From Gonatopus flavifemur (taxonomy: Eukaryota > Arthropoda > Insecta > Hymenoptera > Dryinidae): 64,000 bases of DNA. The notes beneath the pieces were generated by a model. That model was not told the DNA's origin. It ran no database searches and saw only the letters and a program-made list of their open reading frames with translations. Every line of letters begins with the position of its first letter. Position 1 is the stretch's first letter. Below, piece by piece: positions 1 to 11,689 of this stretch. Location: positions 9,238,001 to 9,302,000 of the forward strand of contig JAFFJZ010000007.1 in NCBI GenBank assembly GCA_018340375.1, read 5' to 3'. The position numbers were made by a program, and so were the translations under genes.

Positions 1-1780
1 CAGCAACGCTTCGCGAATCTCACAGTTGAATCTCTGCAAAAAGAAAACCAAAAAAAACGCAACATTGTGTCTGAATTTTTTCTCTTTCAAGACATTTTTC
101 AATCTTTCTCATTTTATATTTGTACTCCGTGTATTACTGCTCCGAGATATTCGAAGATACGTATTCATATCCACGGAAACGATCTATTTTGCTGTAGAGC
201 CCGAGGAGGAATCGGAGGTCCGTAAAGGAATGAAATATAGGAGCTGCCAGAACATCAACCATCTGGCGCGAAGGAGATCAGACACCAAGGCTTTGGAATA
301 AACTAATTTTATGATTGAAGATCCGAACGCGATTTGAGATTCGAATTATTTACGTATTGTATGCATCTTCGCTTATATCATTCATGAAAGTTTATTAAGA
401 TTTTTTCCAAGTTTCATATTCTAAAACGTTATATTCTAACGTGATCTAATATCATTTTTATGTCTCATTGTATCGATCTTTCAACACATCCACTCCTTTG
501 CGTGGGTAGAGACCATAGGTACACGTTCGATTACAAAGTGTGTATATCGATTCATAGAACCTGTTCGGTAACTTATACCGCGTGCGTGTATATATGTATA
601 TATGAAGATCAATAGATACATATATCCAGTAATTGATATTTTTTTCTCTGCGTACAAAAGGGAAAAAAATTGCTCCACATATGTGTATGAAACTCCTTGC
701 GAGCTTATTACATCGAATAAAAAGAATGCGGTTCTTTTTCTGGATCCCTGGCAGTCACCCTGGACATAATCGTTATTCAAATCAGTGGGAAAAAGTAGTA
801 GAACGTTGCTAATTAGATGAAAAATTTCTCTTCTTGTGTAATGTTGTTGTTTTAGAGCATTTATACAAGTACAAATGCGCATCAATGAACTCAAGGCATA
901 CCCTGTTTCTTACATTCTCATCGTACAGTTTACGTACATATGAACACACACACAAGGGTATCGAATAGATGGTCTGTCCTGATAATTCACTCACGAGGAG
1001 ACACGATCCGCAAGCTTGGTCCATAAATCCGAACGACACACACGTTGCCAAAGCGTCGTATCACCGTCATGATACGTATGTGTGCGCCTAGATAAGTGTT
1101 TATGTACACCAACTTAACAGCTAATTGATTCTCGTTCCTGTCGAGAAACGTGCAAAACGTCGAATGAGCATCGACGAAACATCGACGAAATTGAAAACGA
1201 TCGATGTCCATTCGAATGGAAATATCTTTCTAAAGCCTGTCATGGGAGGTACACAATTACGAGGAGAGATCCTTGAAATTCTTTCCCTTTTCCCTCTCTC
1301 TCCCTCTCCCTCCCTCCCCAAATAATTACGAATAACAAGAAAATTTTTTAATCCAAAGGAAAAATCGTTTTATCACTGTCGACGATTCCATGTCGACCCT
1401 TACATAAGCACGAATTAAAAAATTTCTTCTCGTCATTTATCATTTTGATCTTGATAGATGTATGTTATTTTCTCCATGGAACAAAAAAAAGGAGTTTTTT
1501 TGTAACACCACGTCTGAAACATAGTTCCTATTTATGAAGAATAATATGTAGGCGTGTAAAACTTAACAGGAACAGTCATCAAACTAAAAGTGGATCGACA
1601 ACCTCGACAACGGTCAACTCCACGAGACTATGATAATACGACTGCTCATAGTTGCCGAGCTAGAAGAAGATGAAGAAGAAGAAGAGAGTTATAAGCATGT
1701 GTCATGAGACTTGAGCGCATTGCTTACAGTCGTAGCATTTTGTGGTGGATCATCATTAGTGCGATCCGAGGAAACGTAAA
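1..1780. other. No gene seen
   Basis: No coding stretch, RNA gene or transposon end is recognisable here. The only structure is simple sequence: a CT-rich polypyrimidine tract at about 1282-1320 and a GAA-rich stretch at about 1664-1687. All open frames are short and lack coding character. Confidence 0.6.
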
Positions 1781-1801
1781 TTGGCGAGATTCGTCAACTG
1801 T

Positions 1802-2134
1802 ATGATGAGTTTCGCTCTTGAAAAACCACTGATGGGAATTGACCGCAGTCGTGGAAGTTACGTTTGCATGAAGGATGATTGTCAGGGTATGTGGGGAAAC
1901 CACATAAAATGCGAGTTTTATATTGCTACTGTGCCGAGTGAAGGTCGATGCGCAATGTTTGAACCATTTTCATGGAGAAGATTTAGCAAATTTCATCGTA
2001 ACGTTGATCAAACAAATCCAGAACATTCGAAGTCGATCATCAGAAAATTTCCAAACGATTTGTTGGAGACGTATCACCGCAAGTTGCAATATAATATAAT
2101 CGATCGAGATCTCTTGATACCACCAACAGCGTAA
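1802..2134 (+). CDS. Weak candidate small ORF, unknown product
   Basis: This is an ATG-to-stop frame of 110 codons, starting MMSFALEKPLMGIDRSRG. It has a mixed composition with five cysteines and several tryptophans and phenylalanines, and it is not low-complexity, which makes it a little more protein-like than its neighbours. I see no signal peptide, membrane segment or known motif. A frame of this length is not rare by chance in 64 kb, no splice sites or promoter support it, and I do not recognise the protein. It could equally be part of a larger exon or simply noise. Confidence 0.15.
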   Translation: MMSFALEKPLMGIDRSRGSYVCMKDDCQGMWGNHIKCEFYIATVPSEGRCAMFEPFSWRRFSKFHRNVDQTNPEHSKSIIRKFPNDLLETYHRKLQYNIIDRDLLIPPTA

Positions 2135-3600
2135 CCAGTTTGAAAGCGGCTAATTTGATTGCGGGTAATACAGATATCATGAGAAAATCAAGTTTCAAGT
2201 TTCATCCGAGAAACGAATTGAAACTACAACAACTCTACATTTTAGTTGGTATCGTTGCATAAAGCAAATTAATTATTTACCGTGGAAGCTTGCTCGAGGA
2301 ATTTCAAGTGAAAAACTTGTTTTAAAAAGAGTTTTTTATCCCCGAAGGAAGGATGCAATCAAACTTTTAGCGCGAATGAGGAATTATTACTCATTACGAG
2401 GTTTGTGAGAATTCATCCTACTGCAAAAGAATGCCATTGAAAAAATTAGGGAAGCAATTAATTGTTGGAACAGCAAATTGGTGGGATAAAAATTTCAAAT
2501 TTTCAAGTTGAATCTGTAATTTTTGAATTACAAATTCTTCGGTTAATAGCCTTTTTACATCTCTCGAGTGACAGTTTAATTTATGGAAACTGAATTCGAA
2601 GGAGTTTATTGTCAAAGTATCAGCACTTTCTGTAATCCCAGAAGGGGTTATCTTCGCTTGCTACATACGTGCAGATAAAAGACAGGAATTCATTTTTACC
2701 CGACTTTTGAGATTTCATTTAAAACAGTCAACACCACACTCATTTAGATCTGATTAGCAATTTTTAATTATCACGATCACAAGATTACCTGATTTTTATA
2801 TGTATCATAAAAAGTTTTACGACTTCTCGCTGTCCATAACCACGAGACCAAGGTATTGGGGGTACTAAAGTTCGTACCGAAAATTCAATTGCCACGTTGA
2901 AAATTTGTTTCTCTCCTGTTTCTAATGGAAATAAATTCTGAATTTAGATAACAAGACAAAATTCGCATGGATTCAAAATGTCATGTTTCTTTATAGGTTC
3001 AATAAAATCGAATGAATTTGCCGAGATAATTATTGGCATAGAAACCTTATTTGATTTTATTACCTTTGAGAAGATTACATTGAAAATTACACAAATCGTT
3101 TTATGAATTTTGAATTCTCTTTAAATCAGAGTTTTGCGATAGAAGGTTTTAAACTCTATCATACTATTTCTAAAATATCTTTTTATCTATTTACGTTGAA
3201 ATAATATATTCATTTCATAAGGAATCTTCCCTACCGGAACGTAGATTCATCCCTGATTATAGTCACACTCGAGAGAACAGTGATCCAATGTTCCATATTG
3301 TTTCTCCTAATTTGAATTGAATCAATAATCTATTGAATTCTATTGAATTCAAATCGAGATAATCGATTCCCGAGATCCGATCCCAAGAGTAGTTGTGGAA
3401 CAATGTATACATGTTTTTTTTTTTATAAATAAAAGAAAAAAAATAACGAAAGTTCAAAAGAATTTATTGTATGCGAAGATAGAAATTCGCGAAGAATATT
3501 TGATGACTTTCTTCAGGTCATTTTATTTAAGTGAAAAAATTGAATTCAATAATAAATAAATGAAAATAAAATGATGAATAATAATCAATAAATGTTGAAA
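2135..3600. other. No gene seen
   Basis: AT-rich DNA with many TTCAAATT-type short words. No transposon termini, RNA gene or supported exon were found. Confidence 0.5.
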
Positions 3601-3605
3601 TTAAT

Positions 3606-3843
3606 GATAATTCAATAATACTTATAGATAATAGTAATAATTATTATTGAATCAAAACTGATTGATAATTAAATTATTTTATCAAACTGCATTTTTACTT
3701 TGCAAGACTTATGAGTTTTCCTTGTTAAATGTTCAAATAAATGATAATTTATGAATACTTATAAATAATATTGATAATCATTATCAAATCAAAAGTTATT
3801 GATAATTAAATTATTGTAATCAACTGCATTTTCACTTTGCTTT
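3606..3843. repeat. Diverged tandem duplication, period about 137 bp
   Basis: A block reading roughly TACTTATAGATAATA, then TGATAATTAAATTATT, then CTGCATTTTTACTTTGC is followed by a second diverged copy about 137 bp later (from about 3750) in the same order. The copies differ by substitutions and small indels. Confidence 0.6.
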
Positions 3844-4066
3844 ACTACACAATGTAATATTGATATAAATTTGGGACGAATAGACAACTCATGGTAGAAT
3901 ACTGATACGCAGAGGATGTCTGATACACATAAAACTTCATTAACAATATTAAATTTGCAGTGATCAAAAGCACAGAGTATAAAAATTGTAAAATAAAATA
4001 CATCATGAGGAATAAAAGAATGTCAAAATGAAATGTTATCAATCAGGGAGCATCGGATATGTGATA

Positions 4067-4309
4067 TCATACATCATTACCTGATGCTTCAACCAAGCAT
4101 TGCTGACAAGTTCCAGACGTTAAAGAATGTTTCTCACATACGAATCTATGGCACTGGATACATTTTTGTGTAGTCCTTGTGTTGTCACAAAGCTTGCATC
4201 TGCCGCGCTTTCCATTCTTTCGTGATGCTTTTCCATTTTTGACAGGAACATAATTTTTTAGGGAAATTCGAATGTCAATGTTCAAATGGGGCAAAGAAAT
4301 GATCAACAA
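4067..4309 (-). pseudogene. piggyBac-type transposase C-terminal zinc-finger remnant
   Basis: The 80-codon frame ends in a cysteine/histidine cluster: RCKLCDNTRTTQKCIQC, then HRFVCEKH, then CQQC. The spacing (C-x2-C-x8-C-x2-C-x5-C-x2-H-x6-C-x2-C) is that of the RING-like cysteine-rich domain closing piggyBac-family transposases, which contacts the element's inverted repeats. A lysine/arginine-rich stretch (KNGKASRKNGKRGR) precedes it, as is common in the family. The DDD catalytic core is not present in frame upstream, where the minus strand to about 4600 is broken by stops, so this is a decayed transposon tail and not an active gene. No piggyBac TTAA ends were located. Confidence 0.6.
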
Positions 4310-4879
4310 CGGGAGAATACATCTGACTCTCAGGCCGATTATATTTAATTTCAGATGAATTTTCAGTGAGACATTGATTTCTGTGTACTTTGTACACCAG
4401 CGCGCCGACCGGAAGGTTAAGATTTTAAACTCTGAGTGTTTTTCTTCAAGTTCAAGGAGAATTTTTCATTAAGCCAATCCCAGAATGAGCGGAGTTTCTT
4501 CACTTTTACTTCCATGGAAGGAAGCGAATAAAGAAATCGAGTTTTTTTAAACTTATCTAATGACTCGTAAAAAACATAAACAAATTTTTTTTCCATCAAG
4601 GAACTTGAAAGACATTCCCCTCGGGATCATGATTTGCACATCGACCTTCACGATCTCTCAAAAACAGCACGGTGAGTCACTTTTCTTTATTCTGAAGTAA
4701 ATTCAATCTACCGAATTCTGGCCGAATTGCCGGTAATTTGGAAAGACATGTTTATTCATAATGCTTCGGAAAGCGAAAAAAATCTAAGAAATGCTACAAA
4801 ACATTAAAATGTTCACTATTTTTGTAATTATCGACGTTCGATGAACATTATCATTAATGGGTTCAGGCTGTAGCTGATA

Positions 4880-5560
4880 TCATATAATTGATTAATGAAA
4901 ATAAAAATAACAATAATAATAGAAAAGTTTATTATTAAATTAATAAATGAAATTAAATTAATTAAATTCGAATTTGATTAATTCATTAGATGAATAAATT
5001 GATTTTATTAATTCAATTCATTTTTTATTTCATTTCATTGAATTAATTGAATGATTTATCAATTTATTGTTTCATTTTTTTTATTAATGAAGATCATTTA
5101 TTGGGTAATTTCAGATGATTTTGGAAATTGCTGAAAAAAAGAGCACTCGGCCACCTTTTTGTCGGATGGTTATGTTTGATCAATAGAAATAAACATAATA
5201 AAAATTGAAAATTCAAAAACATTGATCAATTAATTATTTAATCAACTGAATTAAATTAATTGAATTTGAAATGAATCAATTTGTTAAATACATGAATGAA
5301 TAAATTAAATGATTGATTCTTATTTATTGATTCGTTAATTTTATTAATTCAATTCATTCTCATTTCCATTTCATCAAATCAACTGTTTTATCAATCTATC
5401 AAGGAAGTTTTTTCATTCATAAAAATTATTGGTTCTGTAATTCCAGATGGTTTTGGAAACTGCGACAATGGGTATCCCTCACGAACATCCGATCTCAAAT
5501 AGACTGCTCAGCCATCTTTTTGTCGAACGGTTATGTTCAAACCAGTATCAAGAATCTCTA
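4880..5560. repeat. Diverged tandem duplication, period about 332 bp
   Basis: Two successive units share the same order of landmarks: an ATTAATT/TTGAAT-rich stretch, TTTTATTAATTCAATTCATT, then CAGATGATTTTGGAAA (about 5112; CAGATGGTTTTGGAAA at about 5444), then TTTTTGTCG-A-CGGTTATGTT. The second unit has about 40 extra bases before the last landmark. Confidence 0.55.
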
Positions 5561-5620
5561 CAATTCTGTTTTCAACTGAAAAAATTTGTTCTTCTCGTGA
5601 AGACATGATGAATAAGTGTA

Positions 5621-6973
5621 CCCTGGTAAAGAAATCTCTCTAAATCTCCCTGAAAATTCCACGTTTCAGAGAAATTCAGAGGGATTCAGAGGAATTCAGA
5701 GCGATTCACAGGGCCGTGGAGAGAAAATCCGGGCTCGGGGGGAAGCGACTTACGGGCCCCAATTTTCTTGAAATTGGGTTGAAAAAAGGTTAAAAAACTT
5801 TATTCTCACAAAGTAATAATACAAAGTTCCTTGACTTCAAAATCAAAAATATATACCTCATCATATATCCTTCGTTTCATTTGAGTTGAAAACCGTTTGA
5901 CAAAAACGGAAGGAGATAAAGTACTTGGGAAAAATCCGGGCCCCCAGAAACCTCCACGCCCGGGGGGAAACACCCTGGCAGCCCCCCCCCCCTCTCGTCA
6001 GGCCTGGCAATTCAAGGAGAAATAAATTGAGGGGAATTTTTGGTTCAAGATTTCAGAGGCATTCAGGCAGTTTTAGAGAAACTCAGAGAACTTTTTAGAA
6101 GGATTCGGGGAAAGTCAGAGAGATTCAGAGGAATTAAGAGAAATTCAGAGAAGAATGAATGAAATGAAATTTTTGGTTCATGAATTCGGAGGTGTTCAGG
6201 GAGTTTCAGGGAAAATCGGAAACCCAAAACTTAGCAAAAACTGAGTATGGAACTTTACAGAAGGATTCAGACAAATTCAGAGTGAGCTTTGAATTCTCAA
6301 TATTTGAAATTCGGAGAGATTCAAAGAGATTCAGAGGAATTCAGAGAGATTCAGGGCAATTCCAAAAACTCAAGGGAATTCAGAAAGATTCAGGCAAATT
6401 TCGAGTAAGCTTTGAAATCTTGATTTATGAAATTCTGCCACATTCAAAGAGATGCAAAGAGATTCAGAGGAACTCAGACTGTTTCAGAGGAATTCAGCAT
6501 GAGCTTCGAATGGGTAATAAATGCACAGAGAAAAGTTTATGTTAAAGGTTACTATATTTCTATGGTACTCGTGGGATATACTTTATTATGAGGCTCAGAA
6601 TTATGTTTATTTGAAATTATAACATATTTATCTTCATCCTCACGAGAAAGTATGGTGAATGCTCGTATACTGGTGGTTCATAGCGACATAATCAAATATA
6701 TCCCAAAAGTACAATATAAATATGCTAATATCTAATATAAACTTTTTACTGTGTGAAATTCTGAAGAATCCGGAGAGATTTAGAAAGATCCTGAAGAATT
6801 TCTAAATTTCCATTAAAAAAATCAAGAGAGCCTCAAAGGAAGTTGGAGAGATTCAGGATGTATGACTATCTGACATGTCTCTAACTTTTTCTGAATTACT
6901 CTGAAATTGCTCTGAATCTTTCTGAAAAATATCCGAAAATATAGGGAGATTCCGAGAGATTTTTTTATCAGGG
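5621..6973. mobile_element. Satellite-bearing TA-target DNA transposon, copy 1
   Basis: The ends are inverted repeats, CCCTGGTAAAGAAATCTCTC on the left and GAGAGATTTTTTTATCAGGG on the right, flanked on both sides by TA (5619-5620 and 6974-6975). The interior is a degenerate tandem array of a roughly 10-bp unit, ATTCAGAGAG, with longer modules containing TTTTTGGTTCATGAATTCGG. The inverted ends are themselves made of this unit in opposite orientations. No transposase is encoded; repetitive open frames such as the one at 6180-6545 (peptides like FREIQRDS) are by-products of the array. The TA target site suggests mobilisation by a Tc1/mariner-like or other TA-specific enzyme. A hAT-type element sits inside (5709-6006). 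The second copy is at 33612-35270. Confidence 0.85.
5709..6006. mobile_element. hAT-type non-autonomous element (298 bp) nested in the satellite transposon
   Basis: The ends CAGGGCCG...CAGGCCTG are flanked by an 8-bp target duplication, GCGATTCA (5701-5708) and GCAATTCA (6007-6014), with one mismatch. Eight-bp duplications and CAGGGCC-like ends are typical of hAT elements. The subterminal parts are GC-rich (runs of G and C, GGGCCC) while the core is AT-rich. There is no coding capacity. Its end sequence resembles the hAT MITE at 31736-32057. Confidence 0.8.
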
Positions 6974-6979
6974 TAGAAA

Positions 6980-9290
6980 GAAACTTAATTAAGTTACTTC
7001 GGTAAATGAAGAAAGAATTCATAAAATTCACCTTATTTATCAGTCATTTGATGAAGACCTCCCTTCAATGCGGATCTCCAACCAAATTTTGTATAATCAC
7101 TTTTTGAGAAATCCAATAAAAAGATAAGGAATTATTCTAGATAAAACTCGATCCAAACAACTCGTTCCCATGTTGAAGAAAGAGTTGAAGAACTCAAGTT
7201 CAACATTCAAATTACCCTCGAGTAGAAAATTCTATATGAACGGTAATTTGTCAAAGACAGTTATTAAGTTTGAAATTTTTACCAATTTATTATTAGAAAT
7301 GATCATCAGTTTGACCTGATGTTCCATGAGTATCCGACAAGGTTATTCAGCATCGCAGCGGGATAAAGTGATTGTAAAATATATACAAACGCGCAAAAAT
7401 AATTGAAAATACTATATCCAATTGAACTACTATTCAGGTTGAAGTCAATTTTACATGCAAACATATTCATGAATATTAATTACTCACCTCTAGAGAAAGA
7501 AGCTATTCATTGTTACATCAAATTGTATCCGATCCAATCAACGTCAATCGTATTGAATAATTTTCTCCATCTTAACAACGAGATGCGAATGAATTTCTAT
7601 TAAGATTCCAAAATGAAATTAACGTATTATAAATAGAATGACCCAACATTTTTTTTCGTAGATGAATTCCATGATGCATTCAATCCTTTTGCTTCCTCCA
7701 GCATAATAACGTGTCGAAATCGATTGTTCAGCGACACAGCGTATGCCACGAATAAACACAACGTATGTGTATTCTGTTAATAGACAGATCTGTGCTCTCA
7801 TCAAGGTTTTCGACGTTGCTCCAACGCAACTACGTTGCAACAATGGAGCATTGTTTAGTCGAACGATTGTACGCGTACCCTGAAGCTCAACAACTAGATG
7901 CTGGTATGTTTGAATTCTAAAAGTCTTACGAGTCATTCTTTTTTCGTTTCTTACTTTTTATTGCTTTCTTCCTTTTGTGATGAAAAAAAAAATTCAATAT
8001 TTTTTTTCGTGTTATCATACAACATTCCTAATGGCATAGAAATGCTCTCACGCATTTCTAATATTCGCGATACTTCATCGCAGAAGCGATCAAATTACAA
8101 TCTCCGAATAGAAAAACGCTGAAATATCTTGTCGAGAGTGCGGTAGATTGATGAGGCTCCTCTCATCAATGAAATACAATCGCAAATACTGCAGGAGGAG
8201 GATTTTGGTCTGATCATAAAGGTGTAAGAGGTGTGCAAAAATGCAGCACACCTACGCTCTCGCCTTATTTCAGATGAAGAACTATAAAATGTTTCTTCCA
8301 GACCGTATACGAATGAATTTCAAATCACATAAGTTTCCTACATCTCGTATTTCACTCTCGGAGAGATTCACTTCGCTGATATTATTGAGTGTCGTTAGAG
8401 TAGATTTATTACCCATATACTTATCGTTATTGTAATAGACGTTGCAACTATGATTCTTTACAGGATAGTGACAAAATGAGTGATTTCTTATATATTTCAC
8501 AATATTATTAATCAATTTTCATATATATATATATGTATAATAGATTGCAATATCTTTTTCCATATTTGCAAGTGGAAATATTTTTTGGCTCTTCCTTATA
8601 AATACTCATTAGCTTATTCTCCAACGAATAATCACAGCAATTAATTTGGTATTTAATTACCTTCGCGCCAGTTCATTTGAATTTAATAAATATCGTGCGC
8701 ATGTGGCACCATTAAATATTTAATTTATTAGAGAACTGGTTACGCTGTATGGGGAAAAATCCAGGATACGTGGTTTCATATGGAATCGCACACGTGATAT
8801 AATTACTAATTACAGTCATTAACATTGCAATAAATATTGCTGAAATATTTTTTGAAGAATCATTTGATGAATTCACCGGTTATTCTTCCGCAGTTCGTGA
8901 ACATGGAATTTCAATGAATTCGAGGGATAAGAGGGTATCTTCCTATCAACGGGAATATTGAATGCAAATCCTGAAAAGATCCCGCTCGATGTATTATATT
9001 CATAAAATGTAACAATCGAGTACGAATGGGAAAGGAAGTTAATCATCTTCCTTATTCGTAGTTCCAGAAATCTAATTTGAGAAACAATGGAGGGAAAAGA
9101 AAATAAAAGTAATCGATCTGCAGGATGTGTCTCACAAGAAGTCAAAGTTATATATAGTTTGCTCCAAAAGACATCCACGGTAACGATTCAAAGACGTTGT
9201 TTTAACGGTATTGAAACTTTCTTCGAACAAGTCGTGACTGTTCCTTGTGGATGTTCCTAGGTTGTCCGTCTACCACAAAGAAACGGTGGT
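6980..9290. other. No gene seen
   Basis: No supported gene. An open frame at 8241-8435 has an ATG and contains a plausible splice acceptor (CGCCTTATTTCAG, ending at 8271), but nothing else supports it. A short TA-rich tract lies at 8521-8536. Confidence 0.5.
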
Positions 9291-9312
9291 GGGGTATGTA
9301 GGTCTCGAGCTG

Positions 9313-9420
9313 TGATTGGTTAAATCAATAACCACGTTGTAGTAGGGTATATATACGATTGTATCTCGTGTATATGTATCTGCCAGGCTTGGCCGATTCG
9401 GACTCACCTGTTGCACCTGG
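9313..9420 (+). promoter_or_regulatory. Candidate TATA-type promoter
   Basis: A CCAAT-type box (GATTGGTT, about 9314-9321) is followed by GGGTATATATACG with TATATATA at 9348-9355. About 45 bp further on are two CACCTG E-box cores (about 9407 and 9415). The spacing fits a core promoter reading rightwards, with a start near 9380. No coding exon can be joined to it; a moderate donor-like AACAA|GTGAGA lies near 9641. TATA-like words are frequent in AT-rich DNA, so this is a candidate only. Confidence 0.25.
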
Positions 9421-9699
9421 CTGAACGCAACCGCAACGGCGGCAAAGTATCTCTGAAGTATTTTTAGTGAACTGCCTATGCTTGGAATACGGACGAACGA
9501 ACAAAAAACTCGATGCTTATTTTCTGCACGAGATTTTATCTCATTCGATTCTTCGTCAAATTTGAATCGTTTAACCTCACTCGATTTTAATACGTCGCGC
9601 TAAAGTAGATTTCGTAACAAGAAAATGACTCGTAACAAACAAGTGAGAAAGTTTATTATCATTATTGTAAATTATGACACGTCTTTTGATTTCCTCTTG

Positions 9700-11580
9700 A
9701 TTCCAAGCGGAGTCGTGTACTTGAGATTGTTTTTAATTACATAAAAATTCATTCGAATTCCTTAAGAAAACCATCAACATGTAAAGACTTTTAAGCGGGA
9801 ACTATAGACCGTGGGGGCCAGCCACCTGTTTTACCTGGATGAATCTGTGGTCACGCTCGAGAGAAGTCGTCCCTCTTTGATTTCGGGTTATCGTCACGCT
9901 GGTTTACGTCCCTTGTACTTGGAATCATCGATACGTTCGGATAAAATTTTATTCTTCTGTACTAAGAATTCTTCAAACTTTATTCCTTCGACGAATGAAT
10001 GAAAATAATTTTATCATCAATATAGAATTTTAAAATTCAAATCGAACTTGAATATTAAATCAAGTATCAAAAAATCTCTGAATACAATCGTGAATCGATT
10101 AATCACCTTCTCTTTCGTGCGTTAATTAGTTGCATCAAAATTATATTATTCAATGCAAAACGATTCCAATCGAAAATCATCAGGGCAACGCTCATAGGAA
10201 ATTCCGTAATTTGATATTCCAAAAGATTACAAAACAACCTTGATGAATTTTTCAACACGAATAAAAATCCAAATCGATGCACGATTCGCTATGTTATGGG
10301 ATATTTCATTTGATGCAAAAACAAAGTGAGATCAGCAATCGTTCTATGTTTACCTTTGAGGATTTCCTTTTCGAGCGTATGATCATTTAAAATGGATTTT
10401 TAATCGCAACACGCAAGAGCGTCGAGTTTAATTAACCAGATTTGTAAACTCGATATAACACATGGTGAAGATTTTCTTGTTTCCAGTTCATAAGTTGTTA
10501 AAAGTTCAATCATTTGTGACATATATTTCGCGTTCTTATCTTTCTATGCAGTTAGACGTACTCAAAGCTTCGTGAATCTTTAACGCATAGTTCAAGTGTG
10601 TACATAATGGTTTAATCCTCCAACGAGTGTGTTAATTAAGTCCTCTGGTCCGTGAGAAACGGATACTTGAGTCCTCGAGGCTCTTCCGCCACAACGCTTG
10701 ACCGTTGCGCACAGTGGGTCAGCATTGATTTTGATCTTACAGTGCAAGGGCGAAAGAGCGAAACTGGAATGTGTATATCGAGAGTATATGAGAGTATAAT
10801 CCTTATCTCACCTCAATCTGAGGAAAATCGGATATGCTATCGACGAAATGATATAAATTCATCGAACTGATTTCATAAGTGAAAGTAATGTTTCTTCGCA
10901 TCAAATGGAAGAACATTATCCAGTTATGCAACAGAAATATTTTGGAGATTTTTAATTACTGTTGTGGCAATTACCGAAAAGGCGGATACGCAGAGGATAT
11001 TTACAGAAAAAGATGTACGTATTATTCTATGCTACGACTTCGGGATTCCAGAGAATCAAGAAAATTTAGGCGTTCCTCGTCGTAGGGTGCCGTGTGTATA
11101 ATTTGACTCAGGTAGAACGGATATCAAAGGTTAGGTATAAATAGGTAGGTGAAATCGGTGTGTGTATATATCATGTGTGAATCTACTACCGAGGCAAGTT
11201 TACGCATACTAACGCAAACTATATTATACAGCGCATTCAACTAAAATTGTTCCATTCGCAATGGTGGTGTTGCTTGTCTAAGTCCCAAGCGTACATTGCG
11301 CCACTTGGTACGTTGTATCAACAATATACATATTTATGAGGAATAGGCAAAATAACTATCAAATAGTTCACTTATTCCAGCACACGATACATTTTCAATC
11401 TTGAATAACACGTTGCGTAGGCAGTTCTGAGAAATAAGATGTGTTTGCGCGTTGTAAATCTCTCTAAGATTAAAAACGTTTTCATTACTTCTCGATTTAA
11501 TTTCCTCAATTTTAGTCCGGGCCTGGACCGGTGCAGCATGAGTCCAAGACTGGGCCACAATGAGACCAAAATTCATACCC
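9700..11580. other. No supported gene
   Basis: The frame at 9811-10002 (no ATG; contains ASHLFYLDESVV and RPSLISGYRHAGLRPLY) and the frame at 10652-10870 are the most protein-like stretches here, but neither has good splice sites or a start. The rest is AT-rich and featureless. Confidence 0.4.
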
Positions 11581-11587
11581 GCTGAAG

Positions 11588-11680
11588 ATGTGATTTTATG
11601 TAAAATTTATATCAAGTTTCAATTTATATTCTAAACAAATTTTATATAAAATCACATTAGGTCGCATTAGAGCCCCAGCC
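11588..11680. repeat. Short interspersed repeat, GGGGCT/TGTGATTTTATA family
   Basis: ATGTGATTTTAT (about 11588) and ATAAAATCACAT (about 11646) form an inverted pair around an AT-rich core, followed by TTAGAGCCCCAG. The same combination of GGGGCT, TGATT, TGTGATTTTATA and TTTGTATCAA is found at about 21911-21995 and 35345-35410, so this is a dispersed family of roughly 100 bp. Confidence 0.6.
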
Positions 11681-11689
11681 TGGTGGACG

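Noticed and set aside
6180..6545. 121-codon frame with FREIQRDS-type repeats (and similar at 33742-34137, 34387-34596, 35141-35365)
   Set aside because: The peptides are translations of the ATTCAGAGAG array inside the satellite transposons; the same unit is open in several frames and has no independent coding signature.
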